Assembly (NCBI GenBank): GCA_963711495.1
Contig: CAVQEK010000005.1
Span: 248,001-312,000 of the forward strand
Reading direction: 5' to 3'
Length of the DNA stretch: 64,000 bases
From: CAVQEK01 sp963711495
Lineage (GTDB): Bacteria > Bacteroidota > Bacteroidia > Cytophagales > Cyclobacteriaceae
Numbering within the stretch: position 1 is the first letter of the stretch; every line of letters begins with the position of its first letter. The position numbers and the translations under genes were made by a program. The notes beneath the pieces were generated by a model. The model was not told where the DNA came from and ran no database searches. It worked only from the letters and a program-made list of their open reading frames with translations. Below, piece by piece: positions 54,666 through 63,849 of this stretch.

Positions 54666-55478
54666 TTACGCCGCATAGTCTACCGGGGTTAAATAATTGA
54701 GGGCCTGGTGAGGCCGGTCTGTATTATACTCCCTGATCCAGTTGTCGGTTATATGCTGGGCATAGCCTATACTGTCAAACAGGTAAGCATCGAGTACATC
54801 TTCTCTGTAGGTTTTGTTAAACCGTTCCACGATGGCATTTTGCTGTGGTTTGCCATTCTGAATCGGTGACCATGCAATACCGTTCTCCTTGAGCCATAGC
54901 TGAAAGCGTTTGCTCCGGAATTCCGTACCATTATCAGTTCGTATCCGCCGGGGTTTTCCATGAAGGCTGATCATAATCTCCAATGCTGCAATTACCCGGA
55001 CTGCCGGAAAATTGTGTGACACACAGATCCCCATGCATTGCCGGTTGTAATGATCCACCACATTGAATGTCCTGAACCGCCGTCCGTTGCTCAACGCATC
55101 GCTCATAAAATCCATGGCCCACTCCTGGTTTCCGGGCATAGGAATATCGATCGGATTGCATACCTGGTGTTGTACCCGCCGCTTTAGCCGTTTGTACAGG
55201 CTAAACCCTTCCCGTTCGTATACCCTGCGTATCTTGCTGGCGCCCAGGTGTGGATACTTGCGCTGTACCTTGCGTATCACCTTCTCCCTGCCTTGACGGC
55301 TACTGCCAATCACGCCCCTGATAACCTCTGACAGCTCCCGGTCCCTGGACGGCATCTTCTTTTCATAATACTTCTGTGTCCTTGCCAGACTCACCAGCCT
55401 GCACGCCCGCGCATGTGAAACACCCTTTTCCTGTTTCATATATTCGACACTCTCTTGACGCTGCACGGACGTTATCAC
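54666..55478 (-). CDS. IS3-family transposase OrfB (DDE integrase core)
   Basis: 270 residues in the -1 frame relative to OrfA. The N-terminal HTH_21-type part (HARACRLVSLARTQKYYEKKM; RKVQRKYPHLGASKIRRVYEREG) precedes the rve catalytic domain with the DDE triad in MDFMSDAL, RTDNGTEF and NAIVERFNKTYRED. The C-terminus carries TDRPHQALNYLTPVDY. It is probably made as the C-terminal part of an OrfAB fusion by -1 frameshifting at 55478-55484. Confidence 0.95.
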   Translation of the reverse strand: MITSVQRQESVEYMKQEKGVSHARACRLVSLARTQKYYEKKMPSRDRELSEVIRGVIGSSRQGREKVIRKVQRKYPHLGASKIRRVYEREGFSLYKRLKRRVQHQVCNPIDIPMPGNQEWAMDFMSDALSNGRRFRTFNVVDHYNRQCMGICVSHNFPAVRVIAALEIMISLHGKPRRIRTDNGTEFRSKRFQLWLKENGIAWSPIQNGKPQQNAIVERFNKTYREDVLDAYLFDSIGYAQHITDNWIREYNTDRPHQALNYLTPVDYAA

Positions 55479-55738
55479 TTTTTTGATAATAAATCCCTTA
55501 ATAAATCAATATCCAGGCTCTGGTTGGCTACAATCCGCTTTAAACGAAAATTCTCCGCCTCAAGCTCTTTCAACCGCCTGAGTTCCTGAATGTCCATCCC
55601 CGCATACTTGCTCTTCCAGTTGTAAAAGGCCGCCGGACTGATCCCATGGGCCCTGCATATCTCATTTACCGTCTTGCCTAGATCCTGTTCCTTCAGAATG
55701 GCAAAAATCTGTGTCTCATTGAATTTACTCTTTTTCAT
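55475..55738 (-). CDS. IS3-family transposase OrfA
   Basis: 87 residues: MKKSKFNETQIFAILKEQDLG (HTH_Tnp_1 DNA-binding), GISPAAFYNWKSKYAGMD recognition helix, then a leucine-zipper-like segment (LRRLKELEAENFRLKRIVANQ). It binds the terminal repeats. The GTGA overlap with OrfB and the slippery site at its end are typical of the IS3 family. Confidence 0.93.
   Translation of the reverse strand: MKKSKFNETQIFAILKEQDLGKTVNEICRAHGISPAAFYNWKSKYAGMDIQELRRLKELEAENFRLKRIVANQSLDIDLLRDLLSKK
55478..55484 (-). other. -1 ribosomal frameshift heptamer A-AAA-AAG
   Basis: In OrfA phase the coding strand reads TCA-AAA-AAG-TGA; A AAA AAG (55484 down to 55478) is the canonical slippery heptamer. Slipping back by one base continues into the OrfB frame. 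Confidence 0.7.
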
Positions 55739-55854
55739 CGCGCTAAGTTAAAAGTTCTCTACTTTTAACCTGTTCAAAAAAACCAGCCTAGTACCAAATC
55801 AGGTCAGCTTTTCCGATAATGCCTACCTGCCATTACATGAAATAAAAATATAAA

Positions 55855-55886
55855 AATTAAGCTGCCAATAATATGACAGCTCAATT
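55855..55886 (-). terminator. hairpin downstream of susD (second PUL)
   Basis: AATT-A-AGCTG (55855-55864) pairs with CAGCT-C-AATT (55877-55886), one A-C mismatch, with a 12-base loop. On the minus strand the stem is followed by a T-rich run (TTTATATTTTTA). It lies 23 bases after the susD stop, mirroring the hairpin after the first susD gene. Confidence 0.55.
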
Positions 55887-55909
55887 TAAAAATATGTTCG
55901 CTGAGCAGA

Positions 55910-57724
55910 TTAATACAATGGATTCTGTATCAATTGATCATTTCTGTTCATCTCATCAAGTTTAATGGGCATGAAATAGAAGCGATCTTTCCAGTCTCGC
56001 TCCTGAATATCCATGATCGTATATGTCGGAGTGGTTGAAGTTGTGTGATCAGGATTGAGTTTATAGCGAATTTCTATTCCCTTTGCATTTTCATATGCCT
56101 GAGGAGCGATCATCCAGCGTCGTACATCGAAGAATCTTTGATCTTCATAAGCTAGTTCTATACGGCGTTCATGCCGACAAGCTTGTCGTAAAGCGTCTCC
56201 AGAAGATGTAATATCTGGCATTCTCACACGATGTCGGATCATATTGATATAAGTTCGTGCTTCATCTTCCTCACCAAGCTCTATACATGCTTCGGCATAA
56301 TTCAAAATTACCTCTGCATATCTTATAAATCTCCACGGGAGCTCTTGTGGAACATATTGCGCATCAACCGAAGGATCAATGAATTTTTTTAAATAATAAC
56401 CTGTATATGTTCCATTCCAGTCTTCGATTGGTCCCTTTCTGGTATCCAAACCAGGAACGACATTCATACTATTGGTTTGAGAATCCCATTTTTCCCAGAA
56501 GGCTGTTTGGATTATACCAGCCGGATCACTGGCAACTACATCGGCAGGTCGTTGTCTCCACTGTGCTCCATTATAAAGAATAGAGGCATAAAAACGAGGA
56601 TCACGATTGGCATAGGGATTTGCAGCCATTACCGGATCATTCCAGTCAAAATCACTGCCATCTTTCAACTGATAATCATCCACGAACTGTTGAATTGGTG
56701 TGTTACTTCCCCAACCGTGATATCCATTTGGGTTGTTGAAAAGTCCGGGATTGTAAGTATCCCAATTTTCTGCCGATGATTTCTTGGTAAAATAACGTAC
56801 GAAGATATCTTCCGATGTTTGTTTTTGTAAAAAGATGTCATCATAATTTTGAGCCAATGAATCACCTGGTGCAGGGTCGGCTTTGTACAATGCATATTCA
56901 CCGAGATCAATCACCACTTTAGCGGCATTTCTTGCTGCCTGCCATTGTGCAGTGCGATCCCCAGAGGTATAACCAATAAGTTCAGGATGTTCATAATTAC
57001 CTGCCCACGACTGATCATGATAAAGATCGCTAGCGGCATAGAGCAAAATCCGAGACTTCAACGCTAAGGCTGCCCCTTTGGTGGCCCTTCCTGCATTACC
57101 TCCTTCTTCTACTAACGGAAGTAATGCTGCGGCCTGGTCACATTCGTCAGCAATGAAATTGATACACTCTTCAAATGTATTTCTAGGAACCAAAAAATCA
57201 TCATTTAATTCATATGCCTTAGTGATTAAAGGCACACCACCATACATCAATACAAGGTTTTGATAATTGTATGCCCTGAGAAAATGAACTTCACCTGTTA
57301 ATCGGTTTTTCATATCCTCATCTTCATATGAATTGCTCTCTACTTTGCTCAGAAACAAGTTACAGGCCCTGATCTGTTGATAGATATGCGTCCAAGTCAT
57401 GAAGCGATACCTATCTGCTGACCAGAAACTTACATCAAACACAGAATAATCACTTGGAGTAATAAGACTTTTGGTAACATTACTACTACCGAAATCGGCA
57501 TTGTACATCGATTCATCCACAATGGAAGCCATCATCATATTGCTGAATCCATGAGGAACACCTGCATAAATATTATTGACAAATGTTTCCATTAAAGAAA
57601 GATCTGTCCAAACGGTTTCCTCAGAAAACTGATCCAGCGGTTGTTTATCCAGAAAATCCTTGTTGCAAGAAGTAATACTGGTTAACACAAATACAACGGT
57701 TATAATATAAACTACTTTTTTCAT
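55910..57724 (-). CDS. SusD/RagB family nutrient-binding outer membrane lipoprotein
   Basis: 604 residues with a lipoprotein signal, acylated Cys near residue 20 (TSITSCNKDF). FLDKQPLDQFSEETVW is the classical start of mature SusD-like proteins. It carries RFMTWTHIYQQIRACNLFLSKV, FLRAYNYQNLVLMYGGVPLI, the SusD substrate-binding TPR pattern, and the C-terminal RagB motif FIRYAEVILNYAEACIELGEEDEARTYIN followed by RHERRIELAYEDQRFFDVRRW. It is 11 bases downstream of susC. The next enzyme genes (GH42, GH2, GH36) suggest galactose-containing oligosaccharides as ligand. Confidence 0.97.
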   Translation of the reverse strand: MKKVVYIITVVFVLTSITSCNKDFLDKQPLDQFSEETVWTDLSLMETFVNNIYAGVPHGFSNMMMASIVDESMYNADFGSSNVTKSLITPSDYSVFDVSFWSADRYRFMTWTHIYQQIRACNLFLSKVESNSYEDEDMKNRLTGEVHFLRAYNYQNLVLMYGGVPLITKAYELNDDFLVPRNTFEECINFIADECDQAAALLPLVEEGGNAGRATKGAALALKSRILLYAASDLYHDQSWAGNYEHPELIGYTSGDRTAQWQAARNAAKVVIDLGEYALYKADPAPGDSLAQNYDDIFLQKQTSEDIFVRYFTKKSSAENWDTYNPGLFNNPNGYHGWGSNTPIQQFVDDYQLKDGSDFDWNDPVMAANPYANRDPRFYASILYNGAQWRQRPADVVASDPAGIIQTAFWEKWDSQTNSMNVVPGLDTRKGPIEDWNGTYTGYYLKKFIDPSVDAQYVPQELPWRFIRYAEVILNYAEACIELGEEDEARTYINMIRHRVRMPDITSSGDALRQACRHERRIELAYEDQRFFDVRRWMIAPQAYENAKGIEIRYKLNPDHTTSTTPTYTIMDIQERDWKDRFYFMPIKLDEMNRNDQLIQNPLY

Positions 57725-57735
57725 AATTGTCGGTT

Positions 57736-60700
57736 TTAAAAGTTGAATGAAAGACCCAAATTAACAATCCGCTGTAGTGGATAACCCTGGCCACTTTGAT
57801 TATCAGACTCAGGATCAAAGTCTTTCAAGTCAGGACTATATGTTAAAAGGTTAAATCCACTTACATAAATCCTGAAATTATTCAATCCGATCTTATCATT
57901 GATCTTTGAAGGCAGATTATATCCAAATTCCAAATTCTTCAGCCGCACATAATCTGTTTTTCTCACCCAAATGGTATTTCTATTATTTCTCCAGTATTCA
58001 TCATCCCGGTTGAACGTTCTGGGATAAGAAGCATCCGGATTGGCTTCAGTCCATCTATTATCATAGAAGTCCTGAAGAAAATCGCCAATTTCACCAGATT
58101 CGGTATAAATGTAACGAATGGCTCCGGTAGCTCCCTGGAAGAGGATATTCAGATCGAAGTTATGCCATTGTAAAATGAAACTCATCCCTCCGGTGAACCT
58201 TGGAATATTGGTCTTATCATTTCTGACCTTGTCATTGGCATCGATTACACCATCATCATTATAATCCTGGAATATGACATCTCCTGGCACAGCTCCATCC
58301 CAATGGGGATAGTTATTAATTTCTTCCTGGTTTTTAAATATCCCTATTGCCTGATAATACAGGTCATTATCAGGATTATTGGGATCGGTAGGTGTTGGAT
58401 GGCCTGTTGATTTTTGCCATTCAGGTGCCCCAGGCGACTCATCCCAGAAAGTGATCTTGTTTTTAGCATATCCACCATTTACAGAAACTTTGTACGTAAG
58501 GTCTCCAAAATGATTGTTATATCCAATATCAAACTCATAACCAGAATTAGTCACTTTACCGATATTTTCACGTGGTAGAGATAATCCGGTAGAAGCCGGC
58601 ACAGAGGCGTTTCTCCACCATAAGATCTGTGATCGTTTATTATTGAAATAATCAAAAGAAAAAGTCAGGTTGCTGTTAAAAAGATCAGCATCGAAACCAA
58701 TATTGGCCTGATTGGCAACTTCCCAGGTAACATCTTTATTGGGAATTCGTGTTTCATAGAGTCTTTTATTTTCTTGATCTACGCCAAATATATAGGTGTA
58801 ATTATTGGCATTAAATCCATAAGATGCGATGTATTGCCATTCATCAATACGGTCATTACCGGTTTGTCCCCATGATGCTCTGAGTTTAAAATGATTGATG
58901 AATGAAAGACTATTTTGCCAGAAATCTTCTTCAGACATTCTCCAACCAAGGGATACTCCAGGGAAAAACCCGAATCGCTTGTCAGACGGAAAAATATAAG
59001 ATCCGTCATAACGCCAAACAAACTCAGCCAGGTATTTCTCCTTATAACTGTAGTTAACGCGCCCAAAATAATTCAAACGGGCACTTACGTAGGCTGAACC
59101 ACCATTATCTTTCAATTCATCACCTCCGGCGAACATCTGGTCCAATGCTGTAGACACAAAATACCGGCGATAGGCGTTGAATTTATCACCACCACCAGAT
59201 CTGGTTTCTACACCAGCCATAATTTTGAAGGTATTGTCATTGAATGTCCGTTCATAATTCAATCTGCCATTTAGCAGGATATTGCGGTTATCCTCCATGT
59301 CTTCGGTAAGACGTGGGTCATCAAATCCTTTTTTACCTTTGACTAAGACAGGTTTGCCATTTTCATCATAAGACTGCCCATCCCAAGAGTATAGATACCA
59401 TGGTGTTTCCCATCTTTTGTGAAAGCGGAAGCCCTTGTCGATACTGGCATTGCCATTGAAAGTGAGACCCTGAACCCATGGTATGTTGATATCCAACCGA
59501 ATGTTACTCTGCAATATGTACCATTTGTCTTGGTCATATCCGGTAGCATCGGTAGTTACCACCACAGGATTATTCCCATATTCTATGTCCGGGCCGGGAG
59601 TACCATCTGGCCAGTAAGCCGGCATCGTAGGTTTACCGCGCATAACCATTCGGAAAATATCACCTGCCGACCGTGTAGGGAAATTCCGGTCTTCCATTCG
59701 ACCTGAAATATCAAATCCGATACTGATATTATCATTAATTTTGCCATCAATATTGCTTCTGAAGTCGTATTGACTGTATTTGGTAGCACTGTTATAATAA
59801 TATCCGCCCTGGGTTTTAGCGCCGAGTGACAAATAATACTTCATGCTTTCACTTCCGCCTGAGACAGAAACATTGGCATAATTTTGCGGCGTCCATGGTT
59901 TGAGTGTTTCTGCAAACCAATCTGTATTTGGATAGCTCCAGGGATCTGAACCATCAGCGAATTTTTGAATATCCTCGTCTGTAAATCGAGGTGTTCTACC
60001 ACGATAAATGTCAATTTCATTAAGCATGGTGGCGTATTCTGGTGCATCGGCCATTTTGGGTATTCTTGTTGGCTGATTCCAGCCCTGATTCAGATTCACA
60101 GTAATGGTAGGCTTTCCCATTTGTCCACGTTTTGTGGTAATCAAAATTACACCATTAGCCGCTTGTGCTCCATAAATTGCCGCAGAGGCATCTTTTAACA
60201 CTGTTATGCTTTCAATATTGCTTGGATCAATTCTGTCAAGTGATCGACCGGGGACACCGTCTACTACCACCAAAGCATCATTGTCGCCCAAAGTATTCAC
60301 ACCTCGAATTCTGATGGTAGATTCATCATATCCGGGTTCACCACTCCGAGTCACTGAAAATAAACCTGGTAAACGTCCGACCAGACCATTACTAACGCTG
60401 GTTACTGGGGCCTCAACAACTTCATCTCCTTTGATTGATGCAATTGAACCTGTTACAGTGGCTTTTTTCTCCGTACCATAACCAACTACAACTATTTCTT
60501 GCAAAGCAGTAATATCTGGTGCTAAGGTAATATCTATTACTGACTGATTACCTAAAGCAACTTCCTCACGTTGATAACCAACAGAACTAAATTCTAATAC
60601 CTGACCAGTTTCCACGTCTATTTTATAATTTCCATTGATGTCGGTTACGGTGCCAATGGTGGTACCTTTGATAATAACATTGACACCTGGCAATCCGGTA

Positions 60701-61143
60701 TTATCTTCGGAAGAAATTACCTTTCCGGTAACTGTGCGTCCCTGGTAATTCTTTGACTCTTCAGCAACACGAGACTCAGACCGCTTGAAATTACTTACAT
60801 TGATGCTTTCGTTAATCCTCCGGAATTTAAGGTCAGTTTTTTTGGATATGGATTCCAATACTTCTTTCAGTGGTTGGTTTGTTGCGTGAATTGAAATTTT
60901 CTTTCCATAATCCAAACGCGTATTGTTCACTGAAAACCGGAAATCTGTGACGGCTTCGATGGCTTTGAAGACATCCATAATATTGCCGTCGACACTGATA
61001 CTAACATTGATCTCATCAATGCTCTGCCGCTGTGCATGTAAATTATCTGCCAATAGAAGACTGATAAATGCGCACTGAAGAAAAGTCCCGATGATCATGT
61101 ATTTGGACATAATCACAATTTTCTTAGTAAGGTTATTTTTCAT
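57736..61143 (-). CDS. SusC/RagA family TonB-dependent outer membrane transporter with STN domain
   Basis: 1135 residues from the ATG at 61143 (MKNNLTKK, followed by a signal peptide); a start at 61248 gives a 35-residue extension lying inside the structured leader and is rejected. STN domain at about 40-115 (VSISVDGNIMDVFKAIEAVTDF), carboxypeptidase-like domain (TGKVISSEDNTGLPGVNV), plug (NIESITVLKDASAAIYG; NGVILITTKRGQ) and a barrel ending IVNLGLSFNF. It pairs with SusD downstream and, through the STN domain, with the FecR protein upstream. The N-terminal region is closely similar in plan to the first SusC, but the barrel is divergent, as expected for different ligands. Confidence 0.96.
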   Translation of the reverse strand: MKNNLTKKIVIMSKYMIIGTFLQCAFISLLLADNLHAQRQSIDEINVSISVDGNIMDVFKAIEAVTDFRFSVNNTRLDYGKKISIHATNQPLKEVLESISKKTDLKFRRINESINVSNFKRSESRVAEESKNYQGRTVTGKVISSEDNTGLPGVNVIIKGTTIGTVTDINGNYKIDVETGQVLEFSSVGYQREEVALGNQSVIDITLAPDITALQEIVVVGYGTEKKATVTGSIASIKGDEVVEAPVTSVSNGLVGRLPGLFSVTRSGEPGYDESTIRIRGVNTLGDNDALVVVDGVPGRSLDRIDPSNIESITVLKDASAAIYGAQAANGVILITTKRGQMGKPTITVNLNQGWNQPTRIPKMADAPEYATMLNEIDIYRGRTPRFTDEDIQKFADGSDPWSYPNTDWFAETLKPWTPQNYANVSVSGGSESMKYYLSLGAKTQGGYYYNSATKYSQYDFRSNIDGKINDNISIGFDISGRMEDRNFPTRSAGDIFRMVMRGKPTMPAYWPDGTPGPDIEYGNNPVVVTTDATGYDQDKWYILQSNIRLDINIPWVQGLTFNGNASIDKGFRFHKRWETPWYLYSWDGQSYDENGKPVLVKGKKGFDDPRLTEDMEDNRNILLNGRLNYERTFNDNTFKIMAGVETRSGGGDKFNAYRRYFVSTALDQMFAGGDELKDNGGSAYVSARLNYFGRVNYSYKEKYLAEFVWRYDGSYIFPSDKRFGFFPGVSLGWRMSEEDFWQNSLSFINHFKLRASWGQTGNDRIDEWQYIASYGFNANNYTYIFGVDQENKRLYETRIPNKDVTWEVANQANIGFDADLFNSNLTFSFDYFNNKRSQILWWRNASVPASTGLSLPRENIGKVTNSGYEFDIGYNNHFGDLTYKVSVNGGYAKNKITFWDESPGAPEWQKSTGHPTPTDPNNPDNDLYYQAIGIFKNQEEINNYPHWDGAVPGDVIFQDYNDDGVIDANDKVRNDKTNIPRFTGGMSFILQWHNFDLNILFQGATGAIRYIYTESGEIGDFLQDFYDNRWTEANPDASYPRTFNRDDEYWRNNRNTIWVRKTDYVRLKNLEFGYNLPSKINDKIGLNNFRIYVSGFNLLTYSPDLKDFDPESDNQSGQGYPLQRIVNLGLSFNF

Positions 61144-61156
61144 AAATTTGGGTGAT

Positions 61157-61262
61157 TTATTATTTGTACAATAATTAATTGTTTTCACAAGGGAACCGCA
61201 AATTTCCCTTTGGAAAGTTGAAATTGAAGACCGGTATGCCGCAAACATCCGGTCTTTTTTTT
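61157..61262 (+). ncRNA. candidate antisense RNA over the susC leader (second PUL)
   Basis: A perfect TAnnTTTG box, TAAATTTG, lies on the plus strand at 61143-61150, starting at the complement of the susC start codon; TTTC at 61120-61123 is 19 bases upstream, a three-of-four match to the -33 element. A transcript from about 61157 would pass through a perfect 7-bp hairpin (AAGGGAA 61189-61195 with TTCCCTT 61204-61210) and end at the strong terminator 61227-61262, about 106 nt. The first PUL has the same layout. Confidence 0.4.
61227..61262 (+). terminator. antisense-oriented terminator between fecR and susC
   Basis: AAGACCGG (61227-61234) and CCGGTCTT (61249-61256) form a perfect 8-bp stem with a 14-base loop, followed by T8 on the plus strand (61255-61262). 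fecR and susC are on the minus strand, so the terminator serves an antisense transcript. No plus-strand coding gene is upstream. Confidence 0.65.
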
Positions 61263-61277
61263 GTCAGTAAAATGTAT

Positions 61278-62333
61278 TCATTTTGAATTGCTTTTAGGTT
61301 TAAAAATCATAACATGTTTTCCATCAATTTTAAATTGAAAACCGGAAGTATACGCAATGCCTTCCAGCACGTTGTCCAGCGTCTCATTGTGGAATTCTCC
61401 ACTATATTTTTCATCTTTTGAAATATCATCAGAAACGGAAATTTGTACCCCGTACCACGATTCCAGTTGTTGAAACACGAAGCCTAGGGCTGATTTATTG
61501 AAATAAAGCAGACCATCCTTCCAGCCAATTTCTTCATTGGCATTATAAACCTGGGTTTTGATACTTTCATCATCATTTTTATATATCGCCATGGTTTCTG
61601 GCTCGACCATTATAGAAACTCCATGTTGCGAAGTAATTCTAACAATACCGGTTACGACAGCAATTTTCTTAACGACTTCGTTTTGGTAGGCCCTTATATT
61701 GAATGATGTTCCAACAACCCTGGTAAGCAAATCGCCAGTATGGATTAGGAATGGCTTTGTAGAATCCTTTTCCACTTCAAAAAACGCTTCCCCGTTCAGA
61801 TACACTTCGCGCATATCTCCGTCAAATTGTTGAGGATATCTTAATTCAGAACAGGCATTGAGTTGAACTTTACTGCCATCCGGCAACCGCAAACTATATT
61901 TGGATCCGGCTGGAATTTTTTTGACTATATAATGCTGTGTTGCAGATATCTCCTGATTCGTCGCTGACATGTAATTCAGTATGGCAATGCTTGTGACAAT
62001 GATGAGCAGTGTGGCTGCCAGTGACCACCAGATAATCCTTATTTTAGTCCTCCATTTATCCTGTTGAGCAATATCTTCCTGCCATTTATAGCGCATAATC
62101 TGCTCTAAAATGCGCGTGTATTGATCATTTCCTATTTCAAAAGAATGTTGAAAATGCAGTTGTTCGATAAATCGCCTTGCCGTTTCCAAAACCTGTGCTT
62201 TATCAGGATTATTCTCCAACCATTTTTGCCAAAAATGGTCCGATTCAAGGTCCGGTTTTAACACCCATTTTATGAAAAGTTCATCTTTCACAAAATCATG
62301 CACTGTATAATCCTTATAATTCAAGGGTTTCAT
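61278..62333 (-). CDS. FecR family anti-sigma factor (transmembrane)
   Basis: 351 residues from ATG 62333; a start at 62360 is possible but adds residues of no clear role. Cytoplasmic sigma-binding region (DFVKDELFIKWVLKPD), one membrane helix (about 98-119, WWSLAATLLIIVTSIAIL), periplasmic FecR domain (LRLPDGSKVQLNACSELRYP; GEAFFEVEKDSTKPFLI; RVVGTSFNIRAY) and C-terminal DUF4974-type domain (LDNVLEGIAYTSGFQF). It should keep the adjacent ECF sigma factor inactive until SusC binds ligand. It lies 191 bases from the sigma gene and 134 bases before susC. Confidence 0.95.
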   Translation of the reverse strand: MKPLNYKDYTVHDFVKDELFIKWVLKPDLESDHFWQKWLENNPDKAQVLETARRFIEQLHFQHSFEIGNDQYTRILEQIMRYKWQEDIAQQDKWRTKIRIIWWSLAATLLIIVTSIAILNYMSATNQEISATQHYIVKKIPAGSKYSLRLPDGSKVQLNACSELRYPQQFDGDMREVYLNGEAFFEVEKDSTKPFLIHTGDLLTRVVGTSFNIRAYQNEVVKKIAVVTGIVRITSQHGVSIMVEPETMAIYKNDDESIKTQVYNANEEIGWKDGLLYFNKSALGFVFQQLESWYGVQISVSDDISKDEKYSGEFHNETLDNVLEGIAYTSGFQFKIDGKHVMIFKPKSNSK

Positions 62334-62524
62334 ATATAACTTAAAAGACAAATCGGGCAAGAATGTACATGGCTAAACAGTGATTTTTTTTATCCACATT
62401 ATTAAGTTGCTGATTTTCAGATTAAAAAAGTTTACAAAGGCGAGTACACTCGAAAGTTAACTCAATAAATAAAAACTGAAAATTTAAATAACCAACCTGA
62501 CCGGTGCAGCCGACTGACAATGGG

Positions 62525-63175
62525 TCAGGCATTCAAAAATTCTTCTCTGATGGGTTGAATTACATGCTTGAGGGAATCGATTGCGCGATAAACCAGTGCT
62601 CGGGCAGATCGTACTTTTCCGATCTTCATGATTTTGGCAATTTCAGTATATTCAAGTTCTTCATAATACAATAAGATCAGGGCTTCGCGTTGCCTTACCG
62701 GCAGGGCATTACAGGCTTTTTCCAACATTTTAATTTGTTCTCCGGAAAATTGATCCAGTGTAGATTGATTATCTTTAAAAAATGAAATTTTAAAAAGGCC
62801 GGAATTGTCCTCATCGATATGCTCTCGTTGTATTTTATTTTCGCTTTTTTGCTGTTTCATTAATCTACGCCTCAAACTGGCATACAAATAATTTTTAATG
62901 GATGTGGTCTGACTGAGTCTTTTGCGACTTTTGATCAATTCATAGAATACATCCTGAATGCCATCACTTACAACATTATCATCATTAATTATTTGCCTTC
63001 CATAATTATACAATTTACCAACATAAGATCTATAAATGTAGGCCAGTGCGCCATCACTACCATCCAAGAAATCTTTCCACATCGAGACCTCATCAACAGT
63101 TTTCAGATTTACCGATTTCTTTCGACTCAAATATGGTCCATTACCAAAAGTGTACAAAAAATGTTCTGCTTTCAT
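62525..63175 (-). CDS. ECF RNA polymerase sigma factor (Bacteroidota PUL type)
   Basis: 216 residues. Region 2 spans about 30-100 (WKDFLDGSDGALAYIYRSYVGKLYNYG; VSDGIQDVFYELIKSRKRL), region 4 about 150-205 (ALPVRQREALILLYYEELEYTEIAKIMKIGKVRSARALVYRAIDSL, landmarks). It is the first gene of the second PUL, followed in the usual order by fecR, susC and susD. A perfect AT-rich palindrome lies upstream of its start. Confidence 0.92.
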   Translation of the reverse strand: MKAEHFLYTFGNGPYLSRKKSVNLKTVDEVSMWKDFLDGSDGALAYIYRSYVGKLYNYGRQIINDDNVVSDGIQDVFYELIKSRKRLSQTTSIKNYLYASLRRRLMKQQKSENKIQREHIDEDNSGLFKISFFKDNQSTLDQFSGEQIKMLEKACNALPVRQREALILLYYEELEYTEIAKIMKIGKVRSARALVYRAIDSLKHVIQPIREEFLNA

Positions 63176-63209
63176 TTTGGGTGGTTATTTAGCAATTCAA
63201 AATAAATAA

Positions 63210-63225
63210 ATTGATTATAATCAAT
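63210..63225. promoter_or_regulatory. 16-bp perfect palindrome upstream of the ECF sigma gene
   Basis: ATTGATTATAATCAAT is a perfect inverted repeat whose near edge is 35 bases before the start codon at 63175, about where a promoter -33 region or an operator would lie. A near-match -7 box (TATTTTG, one base short of TAnnTTTG) sits between it and the gene. Could be an operator for a dimeric regulator; AT-rich palindromes also arise by chance. Confidence 0.35.
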
Positions 63226-63849
63226 CGTTTATTCCTCTTTATTGCATGCAATAGTCCAACTTTTAATGGAGCATATCCATCCCACCATTGAACTGGCATC
63301 GTAATGACAGAAACGAATCCCAAAGTCATCCAAGGTAAGATTACCTTAATTTCCTTGAATTTCAATTTATCGGAGCCATGACCGATAAAACTACAAATGA
63401 ATTCGAATATGGATCCTTTTTTACTCAATATCGACGAAAACAATAAATGAACAAGCCTCGATAGTTTGACCAAAAACAGAATATTTGTGTGCATGAAATT
63501 GCCAAAATATAGATAAAAATCATTGGCACTGAGTGGGAAACAAAACGAATGTGGAAAATACAAAGTTGCACGAGGCGTATTGATATCACACAAATAACAT
63601 TTGTTCATAATTTGGGAAATTATATCTTAATTCACTTCTATTTAGAAATGAAATAACACGTTGCTTAGGTAATTATTTAAATTACGTAAATATTATTATT
63701 AAATAAAAGTAAAAATTACCATTATTCATATTTTGCTTCTGAAATGAGCAACTCCATGTTTAAAAATTGTTAATTCTCACTTTCATATTCCATCAAACTT
63801 TATATCAATGGATTTTATGATCGTCCAAAAATGGCTCATGAAGTGTGAG
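63226..63849. other. gene-poor AT-rich intergenic stretch
   Basis: About 620 bases between the second PUL and the next gene. A 139-codon minus-strand frame (63189-63608) and scattered plus-strand frames lack recognisable domains. The plus strand reads FNGAYPSHH and then, in pieces, TETNPKVIQGKITLISLNF, which might be decayed coding DNA, but stops interrupt it. Nothing else was seen. Confidence 0.4.

Larger units (their letters stand above)
54610..55786 (-). mobile_element. IS3-family insertion sequence (OrfA/OrfB, programmed frameshift)
   Basis: About 1.18 kb with two overlapping frames encoding helix-turn-helix OrfA and DDE transposase OrfB. The imperfect terminal inverted repeats are read as GTGAGGTTTCTTTTTTAA at 54610 and, inward from 55786, CTGGTTTTTTTGAACAGG. 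CCTAG lies immediately outside both ends (54605-54609 and 55787-55791), a candidate 5-bp target duplication. The termini are tentative, the coding content secure. It splits the second PUL between susD and GH42. Confidence 0.8.

Noticed and set aside
63189..63608. 139-codon minus-strand frame at the right end
   Set aside because: Contains hydrophobic runs of AT-rich origin and overlaps the upstream region of the sigma gene; no domain or translation signal.
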